From positions 1 to 36,701 of IMG/VR virus record IMGVR_UViG_3300049791_000055: a DNA stretch of 36,701 nt; one strand, written 5' to 3'. This document shows, piece after piece, positions 23,669 to 31,570 of this stretch. This stretch comes from a virus. Positions within the stretch are counted from its first letter, which is position 1. Each line of letters opens with the position of its first letter. Made by a program: the position numbers and the translations under genes. Below the pieces are notes generated by a model. It was not told the DNA's origin, ran no database searches, and saw nothing but the letters and a program-made list of their open reading frames with translations.

Positions 23669-26062
23669 TTAATGAACCTTTGAAGTCAAAATTCTGACCA
23701 AATTATCAGCGTGTGCGATGTCTTTATCAGACTCAGTACGATGAGTTTCAGCCATAAATTTCATTTTGCTTTCTTCAATGCTTCCTGCTAGCTCCAGTTT
23801 GGCAATCTCAAGTTTCATTTGTTCAATCTCTAAATCGGATTGATCCTGTTTTTGCTTGAGCGCTAACTCTTGCTGTTTGAGTTGTATTTGCGCTTGCTTA
23901 AATTGTTGATCTTGCTGCATTTGTTGCATTTGTATCTGTACTGCTTGTTGCTCAGGGGATGGCCCTTGTTGTTGTGGCATTTCTCCTGTTTTGCCCGCTT
24001 CAATAATTTGTGGTGATACACGCGTTTTGAGTCGGTTTTTAATTTCTATGGTGTTTGCGAGTGGTAGGTTTTCAGCAAATAAATCCGCAATCAATACCCA
24101 TGATTCGGGATCAGCTTGCAGCACTTCACGTAAGGATTGTAATGCTTGCTCTTTTTGGCCTTCGTATGATGGCCCCGGTTTCAACCGAACTTGATACGTT
24201 CCTTTACGAATATCGTTTTCAATGCTTTCACCATACTCATCCACTTCACGATTGATCGTGACATTTTTCATACCCTTATCAGGCATCATGAGGGTCATCA
24301 CACGCTCACTGTCATAGACACGTGGAATCATTTCATTAACAATTTCACCACCAGTAGCAATAGCACGATTGATCGAGTTAAAAAACACATACGTTGCATA
24401 ACTACCTTGTCTGGTTCTGGCATCGATTGCAGCCCCTGATGCTTCATCACCTGCTTGCCCCATGCGAGCTGGATACAATCCAGTAGAAGTATACAAATCC
24501 TGAATTGCAAGTTCGTATTGCTGGAAGAGCGATTGCGATAATTCAGGCGGTCGCACCTGTTCAGGTTTCGCCCCATCGGGTGATTCGTCATAGGCGAGCA
24601 ATCCTTGTATTGCGGTTGGGTCACGCCAGTTTCGTTGGGTATCGAGGGATGCAACATTTTTCTTTGAACCAATCCATTGATCATATCGACTAACTTTAAG
24701 GATATAGGCTGATTGGGTTCTAAGATAATTGATGTACCGTTGAGTATCGCGACAGTCACCAAAGAATGAACGGGTAATTTGCTTGCCTGTTTTGTCGTAA
24801 TAACTGTTGTTATCGACAAACACCAAAGGCAATTGCTCACTCGGGAATTCTGTTTTATCCAATTCATATTCACCTGCTATACGGTAATGAATGATTTTGT
24901 GTTTTTTAGCTGGTCGCTTTTCTTCAATCCGCACCATTTCGCCATCATCCCACAACACCATAGTATCTTCGGATTCTTGACCATCATTCGCTGCCATTTG
25001 CTTATTGGGTGTGACATCTACACCTTTATCCTGTGGCAATATATCGTGGTCACCTTCCATCCCAAATCCTTGCGGATTATAGGATTGACCCTGTTGCTGA
25101 TCAGGTTGAGATTGACCCATTTGAGATAATTGACCGGCCAAATCAGGTTGGGCATCACCCATGGATTGCGGTGGCTGACCACCCATCATCTGGCCACCTT
25201 GCATTTGTTCTGTGGCTTGCATCTCTGCATCCATCGCCATATTACGCGCATTGATTTCGTGTGACTTCTCAATGAGTTCGTCCATTTCCTCTTGGTTTAA
25301 AATATTGCCATTCGAGAGTTTATAGAGCGTATCCTTTTCATATTTGCGCACATAATGATCAATAATGGTGATTGATTCATCATCTGCCCACATGAAGGGA
25401 TTACCAGACTCATTAGGTTGGACAGCGAGTGCAATTTCTTCCTCTGATTGAGTAATGCTGCTCGTTTTCATAATATTTTGTTCGACATCTTTCCCGTAAA
25501 CGTCACGAAACTTTTGACGCGTCATGCGAGAGAGATAGCCACACAACGTACCATCTGTTTTATTGATAGATTCAGCACCCACATCCCAATAGCAACGTGT
25601 TGCATCCTTGAAATAGTAATACTCAATATCTTGATTGAATGATTTAGCGTGGGCGTAATCGGTTGCAACACAAAATGCACCGTAACCACCAATGGCAGCT
25701 TGTCCACCCGCTACTTGATAGGCAATTGTGGCAGAGGTTGAAAACATAATATCTTTGGTAATGATTTCACGAAGGGCTGCTACTTTATCATCACACCCTG
25801 TCATGGGTACGACTTGTAATTGCGGGGTATTTTGTTGTTGCTCACCAAGCAATGAGTTTGCCATGGTGCCAAGTTTGTTTGATGTCAAAGGTACCTTGCG
25901 GTACGTTTTGATCATATCGTCCTCTTCTTCATCCGTCCATTGCTGGCCGAGAACAAAACCATGCATTAAATGGTAGAGGTCTATATTTTGTTTGAAGCTT
26001 GCGTAAAACTTTTCGTATGCAATACGCGCTTGACGAGCAATTTTCTCATTTTGTTTGGCCAT
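23669..26062 (-). CDS. P22-type portal protein (797 aa)
   Basis: The dodecameric DNA entry ring. The N-terminal half (QNIDLYHLMHGFVLGQQWTD, SNKLGTMANSLLGEQQQNTP) and the segment around TGLYPARMGQAGDEASGAAI follow P22 portal proteins (P22 gp1 is 725 aa). Extra length comes from a Met/Gln/Gly-rich insertion around 275-360 (MQATEQMQGGQMMGGQPPQS) and a Gln-rich C-terminal coiled coil, the equivalent of the P22 barrel. The start at ATG 26062 has AAGGGA; a TTG at 26110 would extend it by 16 residues. Confidence 0.9.
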   Translation of the reverse strand: MAKQNEKIARQARIAYEKFYASFKQNIDLYHLMHGFVLGQQWTDEEEDDMIKTYRKVPLTSNKLGTMANSLLGEQQQNTPQLQVVPMTGCDDKVAALREIITKDIMFSTSATIAYQVAGGQAAIGGYGAFCVATDYAHAKSFNQDIEYYYFKDATRCYWDVGAESINKTDGTLCGYLSRMTRQKFRDVYGKDVEQNIMKTSSITQSEEEIALAVQPNESGNPFMWADDESITIIDHYVRKYEKDTLYKLSNGNILNQEEMDELIEKSHEINARNMAMDAEMQATEQMQGGQMMGGQPPQSMGDAQPDLAGQLSQMGQSQPDQQQGQSYNPQGFGMEGDHDILPQDKGVDVTPNKQMAANDGQESEDTMVLWDDGEMVRIEEKRPAKKHKIIHYRIAGEYELDKTEFPSEQLPLVFVDNNSYYDKTGKQITRSFFGDCRDTQRYINYLRTQSAYILKVSRYDQWIGSKKNVASLDTQRNWRDPTAIQGLLAYDESPDGAKPEQVRPPELSQSLFQQYELAIQDLYTSTGLYPARMGQAGDEASGAAIDARTRQGSYATYVFFNSINRAIATGGEIVNEMIPRVYDSERVMTLMMPDKGMKNVTINREVDEYGESIENDIRKGTYQVRLKPGPSYEGQKEQALQSLREVLQADPESWVLIADLFAENLPLANTIEIKNRLKTRVSPQIIEAGKTGEMPQQQGPSPEQQAVQIQMQQMQQDQQFKQAQIQLKQQELALKQKQDQSDLEIEQMKLEIAKLELAGSIEESKMKFMAETHRTESDKDIAHADNLVRILTSKVH

Positions 26063-26080
26063 ATCATTCCCTTGTATGTA

Positions 26081-26134
26081 TTTGTCAACTTGTCCTAAGT
26101 TGATTGACAACCGTCACTGGTTTTATTGTCAACC
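26081..26134. repeat. Three direct repeats at exact 22-bp spacing between terminase and portal genes
   Basis: WTTGWCAACY occurs at 26081-26090, 26103-26112 and 26125-26134, exactly 22 bp apart and in the same orientation. The core TTGTCAA/TTGACAA is nearly palindromic. They fill the terL-portal junction. The period of about two turns suggests a protein-binding array such as an operator or a packaging-related site. Confidence 0.5.
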
Positions 26135-27658
26135 TTATATCAACATACCTGCATGTCTTTCGGGTACTCTATTCACTTGATACCCGCTTTCTGTTATATA
26201 TTCCCCACCATAAAATGTTAATGTTAATGAAACGGCAGTATCAGGTGACAAGCACCCACGTTTCTTTAAATCCTCTGTACTCTCAATCTGTAACTTATCA
26301 CTTGAATCGTATTTATAACCAATACCTGTTAAATCTGTTTGTAATTCATCACTATCTGGAATTTCAACACCCATTTCTTGAATAAGCCATTCACGGGTTC
26401 GATCCCACAGTTCCGAACGACAATTTTTATACTTTTTACTGTCCTCAGCCTTAGTTGCTACATTAACCCCTATTACAATATCTTGGTACCCTAATTCGTG
26501 CAATCGATCAACAACACCTGCACCAATACCGATACAATCAATACAAACCCGGCGTGGATTTTCAGCAATAATGACTCGCTTAATAATACCTGCTAGTTCC
26601 ATCGTATCAATATTATAATGCGTTTCAAGTTTATATGATTTACGACCCTTACGGCGAATGATTGCGGTACGATCATCACCTTTCCGTGCTGGATCAATAC
26701 CAATGACAAGAGCTGATTGACTTTCAACAATATTTTTACGGGCTTTCTGTACGTGTTCAACCGCAATAAACGTATCAGTAATGGATGATAAAAATGCTTC
26801 ATCATCGGTAAAGGGGTATTCTTGCCTGAACTTCCGGCACTTCTGATCGTAGTCACCTTTGAAGTCTTGCAGTTTGATGCGACGCCAATTCAGATGACCG
26901 GGTTTCAACCCATTAACGCCAAACTTGGTTAACCAATCGCGTTCCTCCTCAGTCGGCATGAATGTTGCATCGTCAATACAATATTCATCCTGCCAATACC
27001 AAGGAACAAAGATGGCTTGATATCTTGTTTTCCCATTCTTGGCCTCTATCCAATCAAGATAAAAATCATTATCAATCCCATTGGCCGTTGATTCCTTGAT
27101 GATTTCAGTATCGGCAATCTCTGCGACCGTTTGAAGCAAACCAAGGCTAATACTCGATGCGTCTTTGTAAAAACCATATTCAGATAAATGCAAATATTGG
27201 TTAGTCATAGATCGGCCAATTTCTGTACTACCAGCGGTTCCCACTCGATAGCCAGAACCTAAACCATCATAGGTTAGTTTGTTATCGTTTTTCTTATCAG
27301 GACGCGGGAATAGTGAATCATCCATATTTTCACTATACCGTTTAGTCATCTCGAATATGGCGGCTGTCGCATCCGATAGATGCGTTAAAATAAATGCTTT
27401 CTTGCCTTTCTTAGTAATAATTTTGTTAAAATATCGGGCTTGTACGTAGGTTGAAATACCTTGTTGACGACCTTTCAAAATCAAGGCACGCACTTTGCCG
27501 GTCGCAAGCAGTTGCGCTTCAAGGCGTTCATGAACGTAGAGTTGTGCGCGATTCATGACAAACTGTAATTCGGCACCGGACTTGTCATGTATGATGAGGA
27601 AATTTTTAGCGAATAAGGGCAGTGATTTTAAAACCCTAATTAGCTTTGCTTCATCCAT
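26135..27658 (-). CDS. Terminase large subunit (507 aa)
   Basis: The packaging ATPase and headful nuclease. The Walker A variant is LKGRQQGIST (61-70), Walker B region TNQYLHLSEYGFY, and the nuclease domain begins ALVIGIDPARKGDDRTAIIR with its first catalytic Asp, followed by CIDCIGIGAGVVDRLHELGY carrying the second. The length is normal for a P22-like TerL. It follows the small subunit by 2 bases and precedes the portal gene. Confidence 0.92.
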   Translation of the reverse strand: MDEAKLIRVLKSLPLFAKNFLIIHDKSGAELQFVMNRAQLYVHERLEAQLLATGKVRALILKGRQQGISTYVQARYFNKIITKKGKKAFILTHLSDATAAIFEMTKRYSENMDDSLFPRPDKKNDNKLTYDGLGSGYRVGTAGSTEIGRSMTNQYLHLSEYGFYKDASSISLGLLQTVAEIADTEIIKESTANGIDNDFYLDWIEAKNGKTRYQAIFVPWYWQDEYCIDDATFMPTEEERDWLTKFGVNGLKPGHLNWRRIKLQDFKGDYDQKCRKFRQEYPFTDDEAFLSSITDTFIAVEHVQKARKNIVESQSALVIGIDPARKGDDRTAIIRRKGRKSYKLETHYNIDTMELAGIIKRVIIAENPRRVCIDCIGIGAGVVDRLHELGYQDIVIGVNVATKAEDSKKYKNCRSELWDRTREWLIQEMGVEIPDSDELQTDLTGIGYKYDSSDKLQIESTEDLKKRGCLSPDTAVSLTLTFYGGEYITESGYQVNRVPERHAGMLI

Positions 27659-27660
27659 GC

Positions 27661-28140
27661 TTATTCCGCCAGTTTATCAATCAGCATTTCAATCACAGAT
27701 TTGTTATCGCCCTTTTCTTCCTCTGCATGTTGCCCGTATTGTTTAGGCAATAATTTAGAGGCTAGAAATTTACGCGTATCAATACGCAGGCGTGAGCGTT
27801 GTACATGTTCACCGTTTAATTTATATACAACATCGCCATCTTCACCAAAGCTTTCCATCCAATCATTAGTGCCATCGTCTGCAATATCTAGCATCTCTTC
27901 AGCCAATAAATCAGCCTGTTTGAGCTTAGCTTGTGCGTATTGGGTCGAAAACTCAGAATAGCGATATCGCCAAAGGTTAATAGTTGACTTGACGGGCAAA
28001 TCATCATGGATTGCACAGAGTCGTTCTAAACCAAATGTTGAAGTTGCCACACGCTCACAAATGAGGCTAGCCAACTCCTCAGTATAAAGAGTTGGCCGAC
28101 CCATTGGTTTTGACTCCGGTTTTTTTTTCGGAGTAGCCAT
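27661..28140 (-). CDS. Terminase small subunit (159 aa)
   Basis: A basic N-terminus (PKKKPESKPMGRPTLYTEEL) leads into a helix-turn-helix-like region (LICERVATSTFGLERLCAIH, TINLWRYRYSEFSTQYAQAK), the DNA-recognition part that selects the packaging site. The second half is helical and ends in an oligomerisation-type segment (KSVIEMLIDKLAE). Directly upstream of terL. In P22-type phages the pac site often lies inside this gene; I could not identify it. Confidence 0.85.
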   Translation of the reverse strand: MATPKKKPESKPMGRPTLYTEELASLICERVATSTFGLERLCAIHDDLPVKSTINLWRYRYSEFSTQYAQAKLKQADLLAEEMLDIADDGTNDWMESFGEDGDVVYKLNGEHVQRSRLRIDTRKFLASKLLPKQYGQHAEEEKGDNKSVIEMLIDKLAE

Positions 28141-28143
28141 TAG

Positions 28144-28335
28144 TTATGGCCCTGCTTGTACATTACTTTTTTCGCCCTTCATATCATCGCCAGCCATTCC
28201 CGGTTCACAATACTTGGGTTGCATTTTGTTTTGCTTATCAACGCTTTTACCGTAAGCACTATCAACGCCATTGTAATGCGTATTGCCTTCATCCCCATCA
28301 GCGGAGGTGTAATCTTTAACGTCACTTTGACTCAT
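28144..28335 (-). CDS. Hypothetical hydrophilic small protein (63 aa)
   Basis: Asp/Gly/Lys-rich, probably disordered (DYTSADGDEGNTHYNGVDSA, KYCEPGMAGDDMKGEKSN). Ends 3 bases before terS and has AAAGGGAG upstream of its ATG, so it is the first gene of the leftward late transcript. Function unknown. Confidence 0.6.
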   Translation of the reverse strand: MSQSDVKDYTSADGDEGNTHYNGVDSAYGKSVDKQNKMQPKYCEPGMAGDDMKGEKSNVQAGP

Positions 28336-28359
28336 AGTTGTAACTCCCTTTTAAATAAA

Positions 28360-28377
28360 TTATTAATCGATTAATAA
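28360..28377. promoter_or_regulatory. 18-bp perfect palindrome in the late-operon leader
   Basis: TTATTAATCGATTAATAA lies 25 bases upstream of the first late gene. It could be an operator for the late genes. A weak minus-strand -35 TTGACT (28430-28425) without a clear -10 lies upstream, suggesting that late transcription needs an activator. Confidence 0.35.
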
Positions 28378-28487
28378 CTGCTTTTACGTTCTCCCTACGC
28401 TAGCACCCCAACAATAACATAAAAGTCAAGGATTTGTGAGAGGTAATCAATCAGATAAATATATTTCAACAATTGATATACCAATGC

Positions 28488-28516
28488 TTGACATGCATGC
28501 CAAGTGTTGGCATAAT
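28488..28516 (+). promoter_or_regulatory. Early rightward promoter with embedded operator
   Basis: Consensus -35 TTGACA (28488-28493), 17-bp spacer, -10 CATAAT (28511-28516). A perfect inverted repeat ATGCCAA-GTG-TTGGCAT (28497-28513) fills the spacer and touches the -10, the classic position for repression. Its core CAAGTGTTG recurs at the Cro-like promoter region (33861-33869), so the Cro-like protein is the likely regulator. Confidence 0.65.
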
Positions 28517-28548
28517 ACTTTTATCAACAACGTACTGAGGGCAACAAA

Positions 28549-28683
28549 ATGAAACTAGCAATCTTAAGCGACAAATCAATGTATCAGGTAAACGATGACC
28601 AAAAAATAGGGAATATATTGACAAATGAAGATGGAACCGAACTAACAATAATTAAATTATTACCAATGCCGGAGTTTATATAA
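28549..28683 (+). CDS. Hypothetical small early protein (44 aa)
   Basis: Starts MKLAILSDKSMYQVNDDQK behind GAGGG, about 30 bases from the predicted transcription start. The stop overlaps the next ATG as TAATG. Short, soluble, no motif. First gene of the rightward early operon at 28.5-30.2 kb. Confidence 0.6.
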   Translation: MKLAILSDKSMYQVNDDQKIGNILTNEDGTELTIIKLLPMPEFI

Positions 28684-28982
28684 TGAAAAAGATCACCATA
28701 GCAACAATTAAAAGCTTCATAAAAATGAACCCTGAATTTTTATTTATCAATATAAAAAGCCGATTTGATGGAATGACAGATGATGTTGAAGATAGACATG
28801 CGGGTTTTCAAAAAATAAGAAAAGCAACACAATTTCATGAAAGAACACAAGGTTATGAAGGGATAAATTTTACAGGCTCAACAAAAAACTGGTGTGAGCG
28901 TTATGAAGATGATTTTTACCAAGGATTCAGAGTCGATAATTGCTGTGGTTGTTTTATTGTTGCAATTCTAAAGAGGGCTTAA
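28683..28982 (+). CDS. Conserved-type phage early protein (99 aa)
   Basis: Begins MKKITIATIKSFIKMNPEFL and contains IKSRFDGMTDDVEDRHAG, with a Cys cluster NCCGCFIVAIL near the end. This overall pattern (basic start, S-x-F-D-G-M-T-D, terminal C-C-G-C) is familiar from unnamed proteins of enterobacterial phages, but I know of no function. Translationally coupled to the upstream gene by TAATG. Confidence 0.7.
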   Translation: MKKITIATIKSFIKMNPEFLFINIKSRFDGMTDDVEDRHAGFQKIRKATQFHERTQGYEGINFTGSTKNWCERYEDDFYQGFRVDNCCGCFIVAILKRA

Positions 28983-28984
28983 CC

Positions 28985-29167
28985 ATGAGCGACACAAGCG
29001 ACGATATGGAATGTGCAGCAGCCGAGATATTTTGTGGGGGTTGTGAAAAACATTTTACAGATTGTGAATGCGAGATATGCGACAACTGCGAAAAACCGAT
29101 AGGTCATAATGATGAGTGTGTATCAGTGAGATATGGATTTATTTGTTTAAGATGCGCGGGGTATTAA
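28985..29167 (+). CDS. Cys-rich putative zinc-binding protein (60 aa)
   Basis: Starts at ATG 28985 behind GAGGG (not at the earlier in-frame ATG 28940, inside the upstream gene). It has nine cysteines, including FCGGCEKHFTDCECEICDNC and a C-terminal LRCAGY, arranged as two possible zinc knuckles. Such proteins often take over host transcription or bind nucleic acid. Function here is unknown. Confidence 0.65.
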   Translation: MSDTSDDMECAAAEIFCGGCEKHFTDCECEICDNCEKPIGHNDECVSVRYGFICLRCAGY

Positions 29168-29170
29168 AAA

Positions 29171-29311
29171 ATGAAAGTCTACATTCTATACAACGCTCAT
29201 ACAGAAAAAATTGAATGCGTTTTTAAACAATGGAAAGATGCCGACGATATGTTAAAAAGTTTAGAAGGCACAAAAGATATATTCATCGAAGAGCATGAGG
29301 TAATTGAATAA
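29171..29311 (+). CDS. Hypothetical small protein (46 aa)
   Basis: Starts MKVYILYNAHTEKIECVFKQ and ends IFIEEHEVIE, an alternating strand/helix pattern of a small compact domain. It begins three bases after the upstream stop. It is followed by a strong hairpin (29342-29370). Not recognised. Confidence 0.55.
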   Translation: MKVYILYNAHTEKIECVFKQWKDADDMLKSLEGTKDIFIEEHEVIE

Positions 29312-29341
29312 AAAACTACAAAGTAACAAGGCAATAAAGTT

Positions 29342-29370
29342 GGGTTAGGGGTGGTTCAGACCTCTAACCC
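29342..29370 (+). other. Intercistronic 10-bp hairpin
   Basis: GGGTTAGGGG (29342-29351) pairs with CCTCTAACCC (29361-29370) with one G-U pair and a 9-base loop. No U-run follows, so it is more likely an mRNA processing or stabilising hairpin than a terminator. The next gene starts 35 bases downstream. Confidence 0.5.
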
Positions 29371-29404
29371 GTTGATCATAAATAATCCCTACTAGGAGAA
29401 AATC

Positions 29405-29596
29405 ATGTCAAACAGAAATATACCACAACCGGTCATTTGGAGTATTGATAAATTCATCCGCAACTTGATGAACCGCATTGATAACATCCATACTGGTAAA
29501 AATTGGGTCAACGGAAGGCCAGTGTTAATAAACGGTGATGTTTGGTGCCCTATGTGTACGAGATGGCACGAAAACAACACGCTTTGTCAACAATAA
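29405..29596 (+). CDS. Small CxxC protein (63 aa)
   Basis: Begins MSNRNIPQPVIWSIDKFIR and has VWCPMCTRWHENNTLC, a CxxC-x-x-x-H-x-x-x-x-x-C arrangement that could hold one zinc ion. AGGAG lies upstream of the ATG. Part of the rightward early operon, downstream of the hairpin. No family name known to me. Confidence 0.6.
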   Translation: MSNRNIPQPVIWSIDKFIRNLMNRIDNIHTGKNWVNGRPVLINGDVWCPMCTRWHENNTLCQQ

Positions 29597-29614
29597 CTAC
29601 AAGGAGTATTTACC

Positions 29615-29968
29615 ATGATGAGTCAAGTAAGAAGCTTTGCCAGAGAATGTGTATCACATTATGCCAAATATGATGGATTAGATGGATTCTACAGTTTAAA
29701 TACGAACGAATTACCTGATTTTGTACAAAATGAGTTTGCAGCAATCATTATGTGTGATGATAATGCCTACGCTTCGGAAGCTACCGGGCCTGATAATAAG
29801 CATTGGGAAACCAAAATGTTACCGGCTTTAACACGATATCTTAAAAATTCGACTGATAAAGACGAGGCTATCGAATTTAATACGATATGGCGAGAGTGTG
29901 TTACTGATTACTTGAACAATAAAATGCAAGAGTTATTAAACGATTCAATATCAGATGTTTTTAACTAA
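29615..29968 (+). CDS. Hypothetical early protein (117 aa)
   Basis: Soluble helical protein (MMSQVRSFARECVSHYAKYD; AAIIMCDDNAYASEATGPDN; CVTDYLNNKMQELLNDSIS). AAGGAG lies eight bases before the ATG pair at 29615/29618. No recognised domain or membrane segment. Confidence 0.65.
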   Translation: MMSQVRSFARECVSHYAKYDGLDGFYSLNTNELPDFVQNEFAAIIMCDDNAYASEATGPDNKHWETKMLPALTRYLKNSTDKDEAIEFNTIWRECVTDYLNNKMQELLNDSISDVFN

Positions 29969-29984
29969 ACTTGGAGCAAAAATA

Positions 29985-30170
29985 ATGGAAAAATTTGGTC
30001 AATATAAATTTAGGATAATTAAAAATGAACAACAAAAAGGGTGGTTTTACCAAATCACTTTTGATGGAATTACCGTACTTCGCGAATCAAAAGAAATGTT
30101 TCAACATGAAAATACCGCTCGCTTTGCAGCGATTGGGCATATTTCATTGTTAGAGCAAGGTAAAGGTTAA
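29985..30170 (+). CDS. Hypothetical small early protein (61 aa)
   Basis: The start at ATG 29985 (MEKFGQYKFRIIKNEQQKGW) behind TTGGAG is preferred over the in-frame ATG at 29955 inside the upstream gene. The pattern (strand, turn, strand YQITFDGITVL, then helix) suggests a small alpha/beta domain. Last gene of this rightward operon, closed by the terminator at 30169-30191. Confidence 0.65.
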   Translation: MEKFGQYKFRIIKNEQQKGWFYQITFDGITVLRESKEMFQHENTARFAAIGHISLLEQGKG

Positions 30171-30191
30171 GGGCATCATGCAAATGCCCTT
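30169..30191. terminator. Bidirectional terminator between convergent genes
   Basis: AAGGGCAT (30169-30176) and ATGCCCTT (30184-30191) form an 8-bp stem with a 7-base loop, flanked by short A and T runs. It lies between the rightward early operon and the leftward cold-shock gene. Confidence 0.6.
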
Positions 30192-30200
30192 TAACAAACT

Positions 30201-30401
30201 TTACTCTTTAATCTGAACTTTGGTGGCGACTGGCCCCTTGGGTGAATCACCCGGCTCAAAGGACACCTTGTCGCCTTCCTTCAAACTTTTAAAGCCTTGG
30301 CTTTGGATTTCCTTAAAATGTACAAAATAATCACTACCCTCAGAGGCGATGAACCCGAACCCTTTACCATCATTGAACCATTTTACAATTCCGTTTTGCA
30401 T
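30201..30401 (-). CDS. Cold-shock domain protein, CspA family (66 aa)
   Basis: A single cold-shock domain that binds single-stranded nucleic acid and can melt RNA structure. It contains [20 protein letters not shown] (with the RNP-1-like KGFGFI) and DYFVHF (RNP-2). Length is normal for CspA. It is likely a host-derived gene kept by the phage. It might act on phage mRNAs with structured leaders, but this is speculation. Confidence 0.92.
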   Translation of the reverse strand: MQNGIVKWFNDGKGFGFIASEGSDYFVHFKEIQSQGFKSLKEGDKVSFEPGDSPKGPVATKVQIKE

Positions 30402-30486
30402 TGTGTTTGCATCCTATCGTTAAAAATCAAATCCTATGGGTCAAATTTTCGATTCTTGAGGCGTTTGCCTTGAACCCCATCTTACC

Positions 30487-30729
30487 CTACTGTTTTTTGG
30501 CATAGGCTCTAAAGCCTTCGTATGGCTTCATGGTGCCATCCGCATAATTACTCATTCCAGACTCTTTCCAAACTGTAACAAAAAAATCTAGAGTTTCCAG
30601 TGTAATCAACCCCTGTAACATATCTTGTTTATCGTCTTTGCTCAATAGTCTTTCAGAAATTAGCTTTGGAGCCACTCCGTGCTTAATCCCCAATTTAAAC
30701 AAACTCCGTTTGCATTCATCCACCGTCAC
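30487..30729 (-). CDS. Hypothetical protein coupled to rep (80 aa)
   Basis: The GTG start at 30729 overlaps the rep stop (GTGA). A helical protein with KLGIKHGVAPKLISERLLSK and DKQDMLQGLITLETLDFFVT. The tight coupling suggests a partner of Rep, such as a helicase loader or copy-control factor, in the way replication initiators of phages are followed by a loader gene. No sequence match supports a specific call. Confidence 0.6.
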   Translation of the reverse strand: MTVDECKRSLFKLGIKHGVAPKLISERLLSKDDKQDMLQGLITLETLDFFVTVWKESGMSNYADGTMKPYEGFRAYAKKQ

Positions 30730-31475
30730 TGACGATAGCCTCGCTTAACGTAAGACCTAAGACTATCAGGCATACCCACGTATTTAAAACTTTCGCTTTC
30801 CTCAATGTGCTTGGCTTCTCGCTCCATTTGCTTTTGGCTTTGGGCTGCGTTGTTCATGGCTTCTGCGAAGTCATGTTGTTTTTCGTTTTCTGCCTTCCAG
30901 TCGCTTTTGGATTTTTTTTGTTCGTTAGAACAAAAGCTTTTCTTTTTATCAAAATCTTTATTGGTATTATCTTTATTTAGTAGGGGGTACAAAACCGCAC
31001 GTGCGGTTTCTCCACCCGGTGGATTATTGCACCTGTGGATGGGTGGGCTAACTTGTTGATTAATATCAGTGGAATTTTCAACCTGTGGATAACTTTCATT
31101 TTTATTGTCCAGAGGTGCAGTTTCTGCACCTGTGGATACTAAGAAAGGTACCTCTGGATTAAATTTTGTACCATTCAGAATTTTAATGTCTTGTTTTATA
31201 AATTTTCCTTTATCATTTCTGATAAAAATATATTCAATTAGTCCACATCTTTCTAAATATGACCAACACTGTTTGGATTTTCTTTTACCTATTCTACAAA
31301 AATTATTTGTCCAATCTTTTATCACTACCCAGTTGCGACTTTTAGATGCGAGATAGCAATATAAACGGAAAGCGTCATTGTCTTTTATATATTCAGTGAC
31401 ACTATTACAGATTTGGGCGTAGGGGTTTTCTTCTATTTCGGTTTTAGATGCGTCTAATAATTTTTCGACTGACAT
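30726..31475 (-). CDS. Replication initiator-like protein with N-terminal winged helix (249 aa)
   Basis: Residues 15-100 (ICNSVTEYIKDNDAFRLYCY, NWVVIKDWTNNFCRIGKRKS, CWSYLERCGLIEYIFIRNDK) have the pattern of the winged-helix domain in phage/plasmid replication initiators. The middle (115-165) is low-complexity and encodes the DnaA-box cluster. The C-terminal half is charged and helical and ends in DSLRSYVKRGYRQ. The ribosome-binding site is AGGAGAAGGA. An origin embedded in the initiator gene parallels lambda O. The initiator role is inferred from these features and from the absence of another candidate. Confidence 0.6.
   Translation of the reverse strand: MSVEKLLDASKTEIEENPYAQICNSVTEYIKDNDAFRLYCYLASKSRNWVVIKDWTNNFCRIGKRKSKQCWSYLERCGLIEYIFIRNDKGKFIKQDIKILNGTKFNPEVPFLVSTGAETAPLDNKNESYPQVENSTDINQQVSPPIHRCNNPPGGETARAVLYPLLNKDNTNKDFDKKKSFCSNEQKKSKSDWKAENEKQHDFAEAMNNAAQSQKQMEREAKHIEESESFKYVGMPDSLRSYVKRGYRQ
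30992..31160. other. Candidate replication origin inside the rep gene
   Basis: A perfect DnaA box TTATCCACA (as TGTGGATAA 31084-31092) is flanked by near copies CCTGTGGATGG (31032-31042) and CCTGTGGATAC (31129-31139) and a weaker CCTCTGGATTA (31151-31161), the three best about 50 bases apart and all in one orientation. The cluster lies beside an 18-bp perfect palindrome AAACCGCACGTGCGGTTT (30992-31009) and inverted repeat AGGTGCAG/CTGCACCT (31113-31131). I noticed no other perfect DnaA box in the window. Confidence 0.55.
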
Positions 31476-31570
31476 AAATTCCTTCTCCTAAATTAAAACA
31501 ATAATTCCATTTGATTTTTGAAAAAATGAACGAAACGAGGAAAGATGCGGGTTTTCTTTTATTGATATCA

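Noticed and set aside
26394-26405. tRNA T-arm-like GGGTTCGATCCC
   Set aside because: It is part of the terminase coding sequence (WDRTREW), with no acceptor, D or anticodon arms around it.
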